Shown here: piece after piece, positions 42,661-55,000 of the stretch
How the letters are laid out: every line of letters starts with the position of its first letter
How positions within the stretch are numbered: position 1 is the stretch's first letter
The notes under the pieces: generated by a model
The model's input: only the letters and a program-made list of their open reading frames with translations
Databases searched by the model: none
What the model was told of the DNA's origin: nothing
DNA from: Platanthera guangdongensis
Taxonomy: Eukaryota; Streptophyta; Magnoliopsida; Asparagales; Orchidaceae
Assembly (NCBI GenBank): GCA_039583875.1
Contig: CM077167.1
Coordinates: 154,397,010-154,461,009 of the forward strand
DNA length: 64,000 nucleotides
Direction of reading: 5' to 3'
Program-made: the position numbers and the translations under genes

Positions 42661-43115
42661 AGAGAGGTGTCGACACAGAAGTTTGGTCTCGAAACTTTGA
42701 AAGCGTGTCGACAAACAAAGACAGAACCCTATTTATACCTTTCTGATTTTGAAGATGAACAGGCGGGACAGCTAACTTAAAATGTGTCGACACTGGCAAT
42801 AAGTGTCGACACTGACTTATAATGTCTCGACACACATGTGTCGACACAAGTTTAGTCAACAGATTTTATGTGTCGACACTTGGTTATGTGTCGACACAAC
42901 ATAACTCGACACATTGTCGAGACTTTACTTAGAAAATTCTGAGTAAAACTTAAGTGTCGACACCACATTGGATGTGTCGACACCTACTAGACAAGTGTCG
43001 TCACTAACATTCTGAAGTGTCGGCACCAACATCTTAGATGTGTCGACACTTATTTCCTGAAGTGTCGACAACACTATTCTGTGTCGACATAGACTTGTCT
43101 ATGTGTCGACACCTT
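42661..43115. repeat. Second GTGTCGACAC array, between pol and the env-like region
   Basis: About 13 TGTCGACA words in 450 bp, with variants, in the 510-bp gap between the pol end and the env-like start. The motif is that of the LTR U3 but the spacers differ, so this is not a simple LTR fragment. Confidence 0.85.
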
Positions 43116-43144
43116 TTTACTTAGTCATTTTCAAATCTGTAAAC

Positions 43145-46100
43145 TTACTCTAAGTTTATCATTCCTAGTTCAATTTTGAATCTATTGAACTTAGCTTCTT
43201 CTAGGGGCTTAGTAAACATATCAGCTATTTGATTATCAGTTTTAACATATTCAAGTAAAATATCTTCTCTTTCTACATGCTCCCTAAGAAAATGATATTT
43301 AATTTCAATATGTTTAGTTCTACTATGAGATACAGGGTTATTAGCTATTGAAATAGCACTAGTAGAATCACAGAAAAGTGGAGTTCTACTTACCTAAAAT
43401 CCATAGTCCTCTAGCTGATGTTGAATCCACAGAAGTTGAGCACAGCAACGTCCTGCAGCCACATACTCTGACTCTGCAGTGGAGATAGCCACACTGGTTT
43501 GCTTTTTGCTACTCCATGAAATTAGTCTCCCACCTAGGAATTGACAGGTTCCAGTAGTGCTCTTTCTATCCTCTTTGCATCCTGCAAAGTCTGCATCTGA
43601 ATAACCTGTTAGATCAAAATCTCCATTCCTAGGGTACCAGAGGCCTAGATAGGGAGTGCCCTTTAGATATCTCAATATTCTTTTGACTGCAGTCAAATGA
43701 GACTCTTTAGGGCAGGCTTGATACCTGGCACAAACACATGTAGCATACATGATGTCAGGTCTACTAGCAGTCAAGTATAATAGGGAGCCAACTATCCCTC
43801 TATACAAGGTTTCATCTACAGGTTTCCCTGCATCATCCTTGCTGAGAGACATACTTGACCCTATAGGAGTCTTCATGGTGCTGGATGAATCCATACCATA
43901 CTTCCTTATGAGTTCTAGGGTGAACTTGGACTGACATATGGATAAACCACTCTCAGTCTGTTTAACTTGGAGACCCAAGAAAAACTTCAGCTCTCTCATA
44001 CTACTCATCTCAAACTGACCTTGCATAAGTTTTGCAAACTTTTTGCAAAGGCTGCTTTCAGTAGACCCAAATATAATGTCATCTACATATATTTGGACTA
44101 GTATGACTTTGCCTCTAGATTCCCTAAGGAATAGAGTCTTATCTATTTTCCCCCTTGAGAACTTGTTCTCAATGAGGAAACTAGATAGGGTTTCATACCA
44201 AGCCCTAGGGGCTTGCTTTAACCCATATAAAGCTTTCCTAAGTCTATAGACATGATGAGGTAGAGTTGGATCAACAAAACCTGCAGGCTGTTCCACATAG
44301 ACTTCTTCCTTAAGATTACCATTCAGGAATGTTGACTTGACATCCATTTGGTATACTTTGAATCCTTGATAGGTTGCATAGGCCAAGAACATCCTTATGG
44401 CTTCCAGTCTGGCTACTGGAGCAAAGGTTTGATCAAAGTCAATACCTTCTTCTTGCCTATATCCTTTAGCAACCAGTCTTGCTTTATTCTTAATGATGAC
44501 CCCTTGTTCATCCATCTTATTCATGTAGATCCACTTAGTTCCTATTACATTGTGGTCTTTAGGTTTAGGAACTAATTCCCAGACCTTGCACCTCTTGAAC
44601 TGATTAAGCTCTTCTTGCATTGCTTCAGTCCATTGTGGATCCAGTATTGCTTCTTCAAATTTCTTAGGTTCAACTTGAGACAGAAATCTGGAGTAGATTG
44701 CTGCATTTATGTATCTGCTCCTGGTTTGTACTCCTTGTCTTGGATCTCCAATAATCTGCTCTACTGGATGATCTCTTAGATGCCTGTTGGCTGGAGGCAT
44801 CCTTACTTCTGGTTGAACCACTTCAGCATCTCCATCATGCTGTATTCCTTGTATTTCTTCAGCAACTGGCACATGTAGTTCTCCCCCTAGATAACAGCTA
44901 CTGTCTTCTACTTGCTGTCTTGCAGTAGGCACTTCTTCTATAGTAAGCTTGTCCATTTTCTTTGTTAAACCTGTGGGGCTGCATACACTACTAGACAACT
45001 CATTATTAATAAGTTTAGTCTCATCAAAAACTACATGCACAGATTCTTCTACAACTTGTGTAGTCAAGTTGTAGACTCTATAAGCCTTACTATTATTGTT
45101 GTACCCAACAAAAATTCCCTCTTGGGACTTGGCAGCAAACTTAGTCAAGTAAGACTTTCCATTGTTAAGTATGAAGCATTTGTAACCAAAGATCCTGAAA
45201 TAGGATAGGTTTAGTTTCCTGCCTTTCACAACTTCATAGGGGGTCTTGTTAAGCCTTTTAGTGATGGTAGCCCTATTTATAATATGGCATGCAGTGTTGA
45301 CTGCTTCAGCCCAGAAATACTCTGGCAGTGATGTATCACTTAATAGGGTCCTACCAGCCTCTATCAAGGTTCTATTCTTCCTCTCAGCAATGCCATTTTG
45401 CTGAGGTGTTCTAGGTGAAGAGAATTCTTGAAATATCCCAAAGTCTTCACATAGTTTTGTCATGCTATCAGACTGAAATTCAGTACCATGGTCACTTCTA
45501 ATTTTGACCACTGTACTATTTAGTTCATTCTGAATTTGCTTGACAAAGCTATAGAAGACACTAGGTGTTTCAGATTTCTGTCTTAAGAAGAACACCCAGG
45601 AAAACCTTGAGTAGTCATCTACAACTACAAAGGTATAGACCTTCCTACCTAAGCTGTGAACTGGCATTGGACCAAAAAGATCCATATGCAAGAGGTATAA
45701 ACACCTCACAGCATCTTTGTTTTCTATGCTTCTAAAGGTGGATTTAGTCTGCTTGCCCTTTTGACAAGCTGAGCAAATACCATCTTTAACACACTTAAAT
45801 TGAGGACCATTCCTCACTAACTCTTTGCTAAAGAGTTTGTCAATATTCTTGTAGTTAAGATGGGCTAGCCTCTTGTGCCATTTGACACAATGAGAGACTG
45901 TCTCATCAGCTACAAGACAAACAGGAGAACCATTGTTCTCAATCATAATGTCTAGGCAGTAGACATTCCTCTTCCTATAACCCGTCAAAATGATCTCTTG
46001 ATCACTTGACCTCTTGATATGACAACCATTTTTAACAAATGAGATGTCATACCCTACATCACTTAATTGACTTATACTTATTAGGTTGTGTTTAAACCCT

Positions 46101-46312
46101 TTAACATAAGCTACTTGAGTAATGGTAACCAAGTTTGTAGAAATGTTACCAAACCCTTTGATGATTCCTTTTTCAGAACCACCAAAGGTGACTTTAGGAC
46201 CATCTTTTATTGGAATGTAGTCCTTTAGTAATCTTCTAGTTCCAGTCATATGTCTGGAACATCCACTGTCCAAGTACCATGTTGGGGTATGGCCACTTGG
46301 ACTCACCTGCAA
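43145..46312 (-). pseudogene. pol: Copia pol of C (one in-frame stop)
   Basis: 972 residues are open from 46312 to 43394; after a TAG at 43394-43396 the same frame continues 82 residues to TAA at 43145-43147. Domains: protease [10 protein letters not shown] (residues 15-24), zinc-binding [12 protein letters not shown] with CSACQKGK, integrase core [25 protein letters not shown] and [17 protein letters not shown], reverse transcriptase from [10 protein letters not shown] with [11 protein letters not shown] and catalytic YVDD near residue 742, RNase H from GYSDADFAG to AESEYVAA, and the C-terminal RTKHIEIKYHFLREHV after the stop. The stop cuts RNase H only. It is in the same frame as gag, separated by TAA at 46319-46321. 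It would process, copy and integrate the element. Confidence 0.93.
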
Positions 46313-46318
46313 AACAGA

Positions 46319-48361
46319 TTAGTGAACCTTAGAACCCAAAGAATTCTTGGGTCCTTGGTACTTGTTAGTCTGCAACTTGACAAAACTACCTACTGGCTTT
46401 CCACCAGGTAGCTTGCTACTCACTTTGGCACTAACATTGTGCCAACAGTCCACTGCAAAGTGGCCAACCTTGCCACAGCACCAGCATTCAAACTTATTGT
46501 ACCTTTGCTTAGGTACTGTCTTTGCTGTCTTATCTACAGCTGACTTGTTGAATGTTGGGGCTTTGCCCTTGGACTTGGGCTTGGACTGCTCAGTCCTTGC
46601 AGGTTTAATAAAGCCCAGTCCAGCCTTGCCTTTATGATGAACAAATTCATCAATTAAAGGTAGCACTGACTTAGGTTTAGAAAACCTAGCAACAAGCTCT
46701 CTTTCTTTCTGAAGATTGATCTCCAGACTCTTGATTTGATCATTTTTAAATGATATAGTACCCATTTGAATCATTGTTATGTGCTTCAACCTGGCTATCT
46801 CATTCAGTTTTTGATCAAAAGACTTCTCAAAATCTGTTGCTGCAGCTTTAAGATCAGTAATTTCCTTTGCCTGACTTTTGGCTAGGGACTTGCTTTTCTT
46901 GTAAGCTTGCAACAGCACTTTATATTCATCTATAAGCTGATGAATATCATCCTCAGACTCAGATACACTTCCATCACTTGATGAAGATGAATTTGATTCT
47001 GTACTAGAACAAGAAACTGAACTTAGAGTTGAACATTGTACCTTACTGGGTCCTGGCTGTTCCAGGTTTTTGTCTTGCTCTGTCAAAGCCATTAGCCCTT
47101 GGCATTGACAGTCTTCTTGTTCATAAATAGACTCCATTATCTGCATAAATTCTTCTTCTTCTTCTTCAGCAAACAGCCCTATGTATGCCTCAGCATCAGA
47201 CTCAGTTTCTGAAGAAGAGATATCTGATAGAGTCTTCTCCTTCTTGGCAACAAAAGACTTTTCTTTCTTGTCTTTGAAATAAGTCTTTTTCCTGTCACTA
47301 GATTCTTTCCTCTTTTCAGGACAGTCTGCAATAACATGGCCTTGTCTATTGCAGCAATAGCACACTATCTTAGAACTAGTTGTCTTGCTAGATTTTGTCC
47401 TCTTTCTGTCCTTCTTTGAATCCTTTTTATCCTGATAAGAAGCTTCTTTTCCTTTTGAAGTAGAGGGTTTTGTCCTCCACTGTTTCTTCTTCAAGAATTT
47501 CTGAAAGTGTCTAGTGAAGGCAGCAAAGTCTTCATCACTTTCACTGCTTTCAGACTTGGTGCTGACTGACTCATCTGTCTCTGATTCAACTACCTTTGGA
47601 GGTGGAGTTGGTGACTTATTCCTGCACTTCCTGGAGGCTTCTGTCTTGAAGGCTACTGTTCTTTCCTTGTGCTCAGTTCTTGTTGATTTCTCCTCCTCTT
47701 TCCTCACTGTCAATTGCATTTCATATGACAACAACTTACCAAACAGTGTAGGTGGAGGAATTTCTCCCAACTTAGTCATTTCTCTTATGGCACAGATCTT
47801 GGTGTCCCAATCTTTGGTTAGGGACCTTAGGAACTTGTCATTTAGTTCATAGTTACTGAACTCTCTTCCATAAGACATGAGTTCATTCACTATTCTGTAG
47901 AACTTCTTATAGCACTCAGTTATGCTATCACCTTTTCCTTGTCTAAAACTCTCATACTCCTGATTTAGCAAGGATTTTCTATCTTGTCTAACTTCTTCAG
48001 ATCCTTCCATATACACTATAAGAGTGTCCCACATCTCTTTGGCTGTCTTACAGTGTATAAGATTCTAAAATGTTGCATCATCTATGGCACTCACTATAAT
48101 GTTTTGTGCCCTCTTGTCCATGGTGGCTAGGACAATCTCATCCTTAGTCATTTCAGAGAAATCCTTTGGAGTTCTCTGATTTGCATCTAGAACAGATATC
48201 TTCATGGGCACATAAGGCCCTTCCTTTACTGTGATGTAGATTCTAGGGTCTGAGGCCTCCATAAACAGCCTTACCCTTTCCTTCCAGATCCCAAAGATCT
48301 CTTTCCTGCATATGGGCAATTTCATGGAACCCAATTCCTTGTGATTCTCAGAAAAACCCAT
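46319..48361 (-). pseudogene. gag: Copia gag of C (one in-frame stop)
   Basis: The start ATG at 48359-48361 is about 90 bases past the primer site. The first 98 residues (MGFSENHKELGSMKL) end in TAG at 48065-48067; the frame then stays open for 581 codons. It has the copia Gag core (MWDTLIVYMEGSEEV, SITECYKKFYRIVNELMSYG), a Ser/Glu-rich middle, a first CCHC knuckle (CYCCNRQGHVIADC), an acidic coiled-coil-like region of about 200 residues and a second knuckle (CWCCGKVGHFAVDC). Such length and two knuckles fit SIRE-type Gag. It ends with TAA at 46319-46321, seven codons before the protease region. Confidence 0.92.
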
Positions 48362-48450
48362 GTTTCTTGATTTTCTTGAATCTGTATTTTGCCTTACACT
48401 GAATCTGCCAAATAGGATCTCCTCAGACTGTTAGTCCTTTTTGAGGAACC

Positions 48451-48464
48451 TGCCTCTGATACCA
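48451..48464 (-). other. Primer-binding site of C
   Basis: The minus strand reads TGGTATCAGAGGCA, the iMet-tRNA type, two bases inside the 5' LTR end. Confidence 0.92.
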
Positions 48465-48466
48465 CT

Positions 48467-50515
48467 TGAAAGATATGGTACCTAAACACCTAGAGGGGGG
48501 GGTGAATAGGTGACCTAATCCTTTTTAAACTTTAATGGCAGCAGACAGTTAATATCACAGATTTCTAACTATTCTATCACAGCAAACACACAGCATACAC
48601 AGCAACAATCACAGCACAGCAGACACAGTGTTTTATAGTGGTTCCCCAAGATATGGGTACATCCACTTTCCCCCTTCGCCTATCTAGCAGTGTACTAGAT
48701 TCGGCCAAACTTCTCCACTGTCTCAGAACCCAAATTGGTTCCTACACCTCAGGCCCAAGGCCCTACAACTCAGCTTTATCCCAAAGCCTACACTCAGCCA
48801 CAAAGGCCTACACTCAGCCACAAAGGCCTACACTCAGCCACCCAGGCCTACACTCAGCCAATCAAGGCCTACACTCAGAGATAACAATCTCCTACACTCA
48901 GGCCCTCAAGCCCTACCCTCAGCCTTTATAAATACAGGCTTACAATTCACTCAGATCCAAAGGATCCTACAAGTTAAAAATGATTATTGAAATAATAACT
49001 CAACAACTCAAAAACAAGAGAGGGGAGTTGAGAGTTTCTTGATGAGTTCTTGGAAGAACTCAGCTGGATTCAATCTGACTTAGCTTTCTTCAAAGCTTCT
49101 TGAGTAGAACTGAATAAGATTGTCTCCTTCTGCAGTTGTTCCTTGACCTCTGCCACTTAGAATTCAGAATAGATCTGAACCCTTCTTCTCAGCCTAGTTC
49201 CAACGGCTGATTTCTTGGATGGAGCCCTCTCTCTCCAACTTTTTAGATCTGCACTTGAACTGCAAGATTTTCTTGATTTGATACTTTGTGTACCACTTTA
49301 ATAACTTGTTCTTCAACAATGTGATCAACAGTTTCTGTAAACTGTATGTGCCTATTTATAGGCCTTTTTCATGGTAACCGGCTGGTCCGGTTCATAACTG
49401 TCTTCTGACATCTCTGACAGGTGCTGTAGACCGGCTGGAACGGCAGCTGTCAAGTCATCCAGTCATTCCTTGAAAATCTCTAACTGTCTGAAAGTGTCGA
49501 GACTTTCTGTCTTCAAGTGTCGACACTTATAGACCAAGTGTCGACACATGCTGTGTAAGTGTCGACACAAGTCTACAAGGTGTCGACACAACTCCTTGTA
49601 TGTCTCGACACAGATTCTTCTTCAGGTGTCGACACTGAAATTGAGTGTCGACACAAGTACTTGATCTTCTATCTTTAGCTGTATTCTTCTAAGTGTCGAC
49701 ACATCTCCTTTGTGTCGACACATCTTCTTGTGTTGAATCTGTTAAGTGTCGACACAGCTTCTTGGTGTCGACACATAGTCTTCTATGTTGATACTTGCTG
49801 AGTGTCGACACAGCTCCTTTGTGTCGACACTTGATTCTTCTGTTGAGACTTCAGCTGAGTGTCGACACATTCCCTTAGTGTCGACACTTGTACTTAGAAT
49901 AATTTGACAATCTTGCTGTTCTTTGCTAAGTGTCGACACTGCTCCATGTGTCGACACTTTCTTCAAGTGTAGAGTCTTCAGCTGAGTGTCGACACATTGT
50001 TCTAGGTGTCGACGCTTACTTCATGTGCTGACTCTTCTGTTGAGTGTCGACACATTGTTCTTGGTGTCGACACTTTCTTCAAGTGTTGACTCTTCTTGTT
50101 GTGTGTCGACACACTGTTCTTGGTGTCGACACTTTAACTTAGTTTCTGCTGACTTTTGCTGAGTGTCGACATAGCTCCAAGTGTCGACACTTTCTGGTGT
50201 AGACACAGCTTCACTGGGTGTCGACACAGCTCCTTGTGTCGACACTTTCTGTCTGGTGTCGACTCTGCATCCCAGGTGTCGACACAATGACTCCAAGTGT
50301 CGACACTGCTTGTCTGGGTGTCGACACAAGTCTTCTTAAGTGTCGACACTTTCCCTCTGGGTGTCGACACATGGACTTAGAAACTTTTTGCTTCAGTCCA
50401 GTAATTACTTAACCTGCACAAGTAAACTCAACATACATCAAATACATTATGATGTATATCATTGAGTTGGGTGAGGCTTCTTCAAATCAGGTACATTTAA
50501 CCAATGTACCCAACA
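48467..50515 (-). mobile_element. 5' LTR of C
   Basis: 2049 bp with the same ends and content as the 3' LTR: hairpin array 48725-48972, TATA box 49352-49360, palindrome array 49495-50371. Indels against the 3' LTR are one G in the G-run near the U5 end and a 5-bp CAGCA unit. Confidence 0.95.
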
Positions 50516-50520
50516 CGTTG

Positions 50521-50898
50521 CATGCAATGCTATGTAGTATGGGATGCATACAATTGTGATGCGTACGACCGCTCATGGCATACATTAAGGCCTTTTCTAG
50601 AATGCATAGCACAGCACGCATAACATAACATTGCATGAGCACAACGTGCCAAGCTAAAGATCTACATGATGACACCTGTACACACATGGTTTTGGGTCAA
50701 ATAAAGTCATGCATTCATCGGTTAGGCACAAGTTAGTTGGATGACGGTGAGTCATCTTTCGGCTAGGCATAGCATCATTCTCAAACTCCCAGAGCAAGTT
50801 AGCAGTTGATGTTCATATTTATATATATCTTGTCTGTACAGCGTCGTTATGTGTTGCTTGTTGGGTTGAGTTTGATTTCGTGTGAAATGGTTTATAGG
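50521..50898 (+). other. Rest of the B leader
   Basis: No gene. A third copy of the loop TAGTATGGGATG is at 50535-50546 between TATG and CATA arms, with CAAT/ATTG as an outer stem. The 50850-50900 part leads into gag. Confidence 0.65.
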
Positions 50899-51989
50899 AT
50901 GTCGAAGCGTCCAGTGACAAGGCAGACTCCCAATCTGAGGGCGAGTCTTCGGGCGCGCAGAATAATTCTCTGATGGATAGTCTACGCCAAAGTAATGAGT
51001 CCTTGACGAGGCAGGTACAGGAAGTGCAGTCCTAGCTCCATGTTATGTCATCAGCGATGTCTGGGCTGGCACCAAGAGTGCAAGAGATTGTTAGAGGCCC
51101 CACTATTTCTACTCCTTCTGTGGCAGTGATACCCCCAGTTGTGGTTCCTCCTGCGATGACTTTTATCTCGCAGTTTCAGCGACTTGGACCACCTACCTAT
51201 GATGGAAAAGCAGACTTTGTGATCTTGGATGATTGGGTGATCACGTTGGAAGAGATGCTTGTCTATTCCGGCATTACCGAGGACTAGAAGGTGATGCTTG
51301 CCGCCTATCAACTAAAAGGGTTGGCTAAAAGTTGGTGGTTGCGAGAAAAGGAAAGCCTAGTGGCGGGATGTTCATGGGAAGCCTTTAAAGAAATGTTACG
51401 GCGCAAGTTTTTGCCGTCAGTGGAAAGGGACCGCCTGATGAATGACTTTTTGTACCTGAAACAGAGGAAACTCACAGTTAGTGAGTATGAAATTGAGTTT
51501 AGCAAGCTAAGTCGGTTCGCTCCGAGCTTGGTGACTACGGAAGCTGACCGAGTAAAGAGATTTCTTGGCGGACTCCGGAGCGAGGTTCAGCAGTTCGCAA
51601 GTGCATATGGAGCGACGAGTTACACCACTGTGGTTGAGGCTGCTTTGAAGGTTGAAGCGATAGAAAATGCAAAACAAAGAGGGCAGCTGATGAGGAAGGA
51701 TAAGAGAAAGCTGGTGGGAGGGAAAAGCTCCCAAGAATTGGACGTAAGGAAGAAGAGTAAGGAGACATGTAGCTTCTGTGGCCGGTCAGGCCACCCATTT
51801 GAGAAATGTTTCCAGCGGTTAGGGATGAAGAAGAAGGAGCAGGTGCACGCCATTCAGGGTGCGCCAACCAGAGACTTGGCGTGTACAAGTTGTGGGGGAA
51901 GAGGTCATGATGTGGGCCGCTGCTGGGTCAAAGACAAGGTGTGCTTTCAGTGTGGCAAACAGGGACATCTCAAGGCAAGGTGCCCATAA
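50899..51989 (+). pseudogene. gag: Gag of B, broken by two stops
   Basis: The likely start ATG is at 50899-50901, but the main frame lies one base over, so a frameshift lies in the first 50 bases. In the main frame TAG stops occur at 51033-51035 and 51285-51287. The core reads FQRLGPPTYDGKADFVILDD, then LKGLAKSWWLREKE and YLKQRKLTVSEYEIEFSKLS, the gypsy Gag domain. Three CCHC zinc knuckles follow (CSFCGRSGHPFEKC, CTSCGGRGHDVGRC, CFQCGKQGHLKARC), more than the one usual in Tekay elements. It ends at TAA 51987-51989, followed in frame by TAG at 51993 and 52005 before the protease. All these stops fit C-to-T at Gln codons. Confidence 0.88.
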
Positions 51990-52010
51990 AACTAGCCTGT
52001 GTTGTAGCCA

Positions 52011-55000
52011 ATGCCACTCCAGGCTTTGCCTCCGCCTCCGCGTTTGGACAAAGGAAAAGGGAAGTTAAATGTGATCTCTTCAGAGGAAGCTCAGATGTCA
52101 CCTCAGGTTATCTCAAGAAACTTTAAGGTAAAGAACCGTTGGGCGCGTGTTCTCTTCGATTCTGGCGCTACCCATTCATTTGTGGCTCGAACCTTTCTGG
52201 ATCGGTATCATTTGACACCAGATCGAGTGTGGAATGCCGTTTTGGTGAAGTTTCCTTCTGGTGCTTCTATGGTTGCAGACTGGGGTCTTCTTGATTGTCC
52301 CATTTTGTTGGGGGATTTCTTAGCGAAGGCTGATTTCAAGGTGATCGATTTGGAAGATTTTGACGTTATCTTGGGCATGGACTGGTTAGCCCGCTATGAC
52401 GCCGTCATCCAGTGCAAAGGAAAGCGCTTGGATTTTATCAAGGACAATGGTCAGCCGGGAAGTGTTTATGGTGATTCTTGTCAGGATTCTCCAGGGATTT
52501 CAGCGGTATGTGTTCGGACGTTGTTTGTTTCCGACTGTTTTGCTTGTCTAGTCTCAGTTGTGTGGACTAGTGATGTTTTGCCGCATTTGGAGGAGATTCC
52601 CGTTGTGCGTGAATTTCCAGATGTTTTCCTACAGATCTTCATGGTCTTCCACCTGAGCGTGATGTTGAATTTGTCATTGATTTGGAGCCGGGGACGCGGC
52701 CTATTGCGAAAGCACCGTACAGAATGGCCCCGCGTGAGCTAGCAGAGTTGCGTACACAGCTGGATGACTTATTGGCAAAGGGGTTTATCAGGACAAGTTC
52801 ATCACCTTGGGGTGCACCGGTGTTATTTGTGAAGAAGAAAGATGGGTCGATGCGGCTTTGCATCGATTACCGGGAGTTGAACAAGGTGACGATTAAAAAC
52901 AAGTACCCACTGCCAAGAATTGATGATTTGTTTGATCAACTGCGTGGCAGTTCAGTATTTTCGAAGATTGATCTCCGCTCGGGCTATCATCAGCTAAAGG
53001 TTCGAGAATCTGATATTCCGCGTACTGCGTTTCGATCAAGACATGGCCATTTTGAATTTCTTGTGATGTCGTTTGGTTTAACCAACGCACCATCAGCCTT
53101 CATGGATATGATGAACCGGGTGTTCAAGGACTACTTGGATCGGTTTGTGGTGGTTTTTATTGACGACGTTCTCATCTACTCTCGTAGTGCTGACGAGCAT
53201 GAACAGCATCTGCGATTGGTATTGGCCACTTTGCGAGACCAAAGGTTATTCGCCAAACTAAGCAAATGCGAGTTTTGGTTGTCTCAGGTTGCATTTCTGG
53301 GTCATGTCATTAATCAACATGGAATTTCAGTGGATCCCGAAAAGATTGCTGCAGTCATGGAGTGGAGGAGACCGGAGACACCCAAGGAGATTCGGAGCTT
53401 CTTGGGATTGGCCGACTATTATCGCCGATTTGTCGAAGGTTTTGCGACGTTGGCTGCACCATTGACTCGCTTAACCCAGAATAATGTGGCGTTTGATTGG
53501 AATGACAAGTGTGAGGCATCATTCCTTGAACTCAAGAACAGGTTATGTACCACTCCTGTGTTGATATTACAGACAGAAGGGATAGATTATGAAGTTTTTG
53601 TGGATGCGTCGCGCGTTGGACTTGGATGTGTTTTATTGCAAGACAAAAAGGTAATTGCGTATGGGTCTCAGCAGTTGAAAAGTTATGAAAAGAACTACCC
53701 GACGCATGATTTGGAGTTCGCAGCGGTAATATTTGCATTGAAGTTGTGGCGACACTTACTTTACGGCGCGCAGTGTAAAATCTTTACGGATCATAAAAGT
53801 TTGAAGTACGTCTTCACGCAAAAGGAACTTAATCTGCGCCAACGGCGATGGCTTGAATATGTAGCTGATTATGATGTGGACATTCAGTATCATCCCGGGA
53901 AAGCTAATGTTGTGGCCGATGCTTTGAGTCGGAAGACAGGTAAATTATGTAATCTTTCAGCCGACCGTCTAGTGGAAGAATTTCTATTGATGGATATTGT
54001 CGTGGGAAGATATGAACCACAAAGTCATTCGGCAGTAGAAGAACCTTCATGGATGGTGCTTGCAAGACAATATTAAAAGGATGATCTTGATCTTTTACAT
54101 TTATTTCTTCGGACTGAAAAGGGTGAACTACCGGACTTTACTATTGATGATGGGGGCACGTTAAAGTATCGCGGTCGATTTTGTATCCCCGCAGTTGGAG
54201 ACATTCGCGAGCTGGTGTGTAGGGAAGCACATGGCTCAAGTATGGCCTACCATCCAAGCTCAACTAAAATGTACCATGATTTGAAACAAATTGTCTGGTG
54301 GTATGGAATGAAAAGAGATATAGCGCAATTTGTATCTGAATGTCATACCTGCAAGCGGGTGAAAGCTGATCATGGGAGGCCTGGTGGCAAGTTGACGCCA
54401 TTGGAGATTCCAACATGGAAGTGGGAAAGCATTTCAATGGATTTTATTACAGGCTTACCAAGATCTCCACGAGGACATGACTCCGTATGGGTGATCGTGG
54501 ATAGGTTGACCAAGTGTGCTCACTTCATACCATTTAAGGTCAACTACCCGATGAAGACAATAGCGGAGCAACAAGATCATTCGACTGCATGGTGTGCCAG
54601 ACAATATCATTTCAGACCGGGATTCCCGATTTACTTCTCGTTTTTGGAAGAGTCTACAAGAGGGTTTGGGGACGGATTTGAGGTATTCCACTGCTTACCA
54701 CCCTCAGACGAATGGCCAAACGGAACAAGTAAACCAAATTGTGGAAGATATGATTCGATGCTACATTCTTGAATATGGCGGAGCATGGGATGAACGTTTG
54801 CGGCTTATGGAGTTCGCATATAATAACAGCTATCAAGAAAGCTTGCAAATGGCTCCATTCGAAGCTTTATATGGGTGACGATGTCGGACCCCCCTCTTTT
54901 GGGCTGAGGTTGGCGAGCGGCCTTTGTTGGGCCCAGAGGCGCTCGAGGACATGGAAGTTGTCGTATGACTTATTCGAGAGAAGCTCCGGATCGCCCAAGA

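Larger units (their letters stand above)
37463..50515 (-). mobile_element. C: SIRE-type copia element, young, near complete
   Basis: It is 13.05 kb with TSD CGTTG (37458-37462 and 50516-50520). On the minus strand: 5' LTR 48467-50515, primer site 48451-48464, gag 46319-48361, pol 43145-46312, dyad-rich spacer 42661-43115, env-like region 39815-42632, polypurine tract 39516-39530, 3' LTR 37463-39515. Large size, long Gag with two zinc knuckles and an extra region after pol fit the SIRE/Maximus lineage. LTRs differ at about 26 of 2050 sites (~1.3%) plus two small indels, making it the youngest of the paired-LTR elements here. Confidence 0.95.

Noticed and set aside
43394..43396. TAG in the C RNase H region as a natural pol end
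   Set aside because: The same frame continues with the conserved copia C-terminus for 82 codons to a TAA, so the TAG is a mutation.
46313..46321. Gag-pol TAA of C as a programmed readthrough site
   Set aside because: Gag and pol share a frame, which would allow readthrough, but C has other stops of the same kind in conserved places, so this one cannot be told apart from a mutation without other copies.
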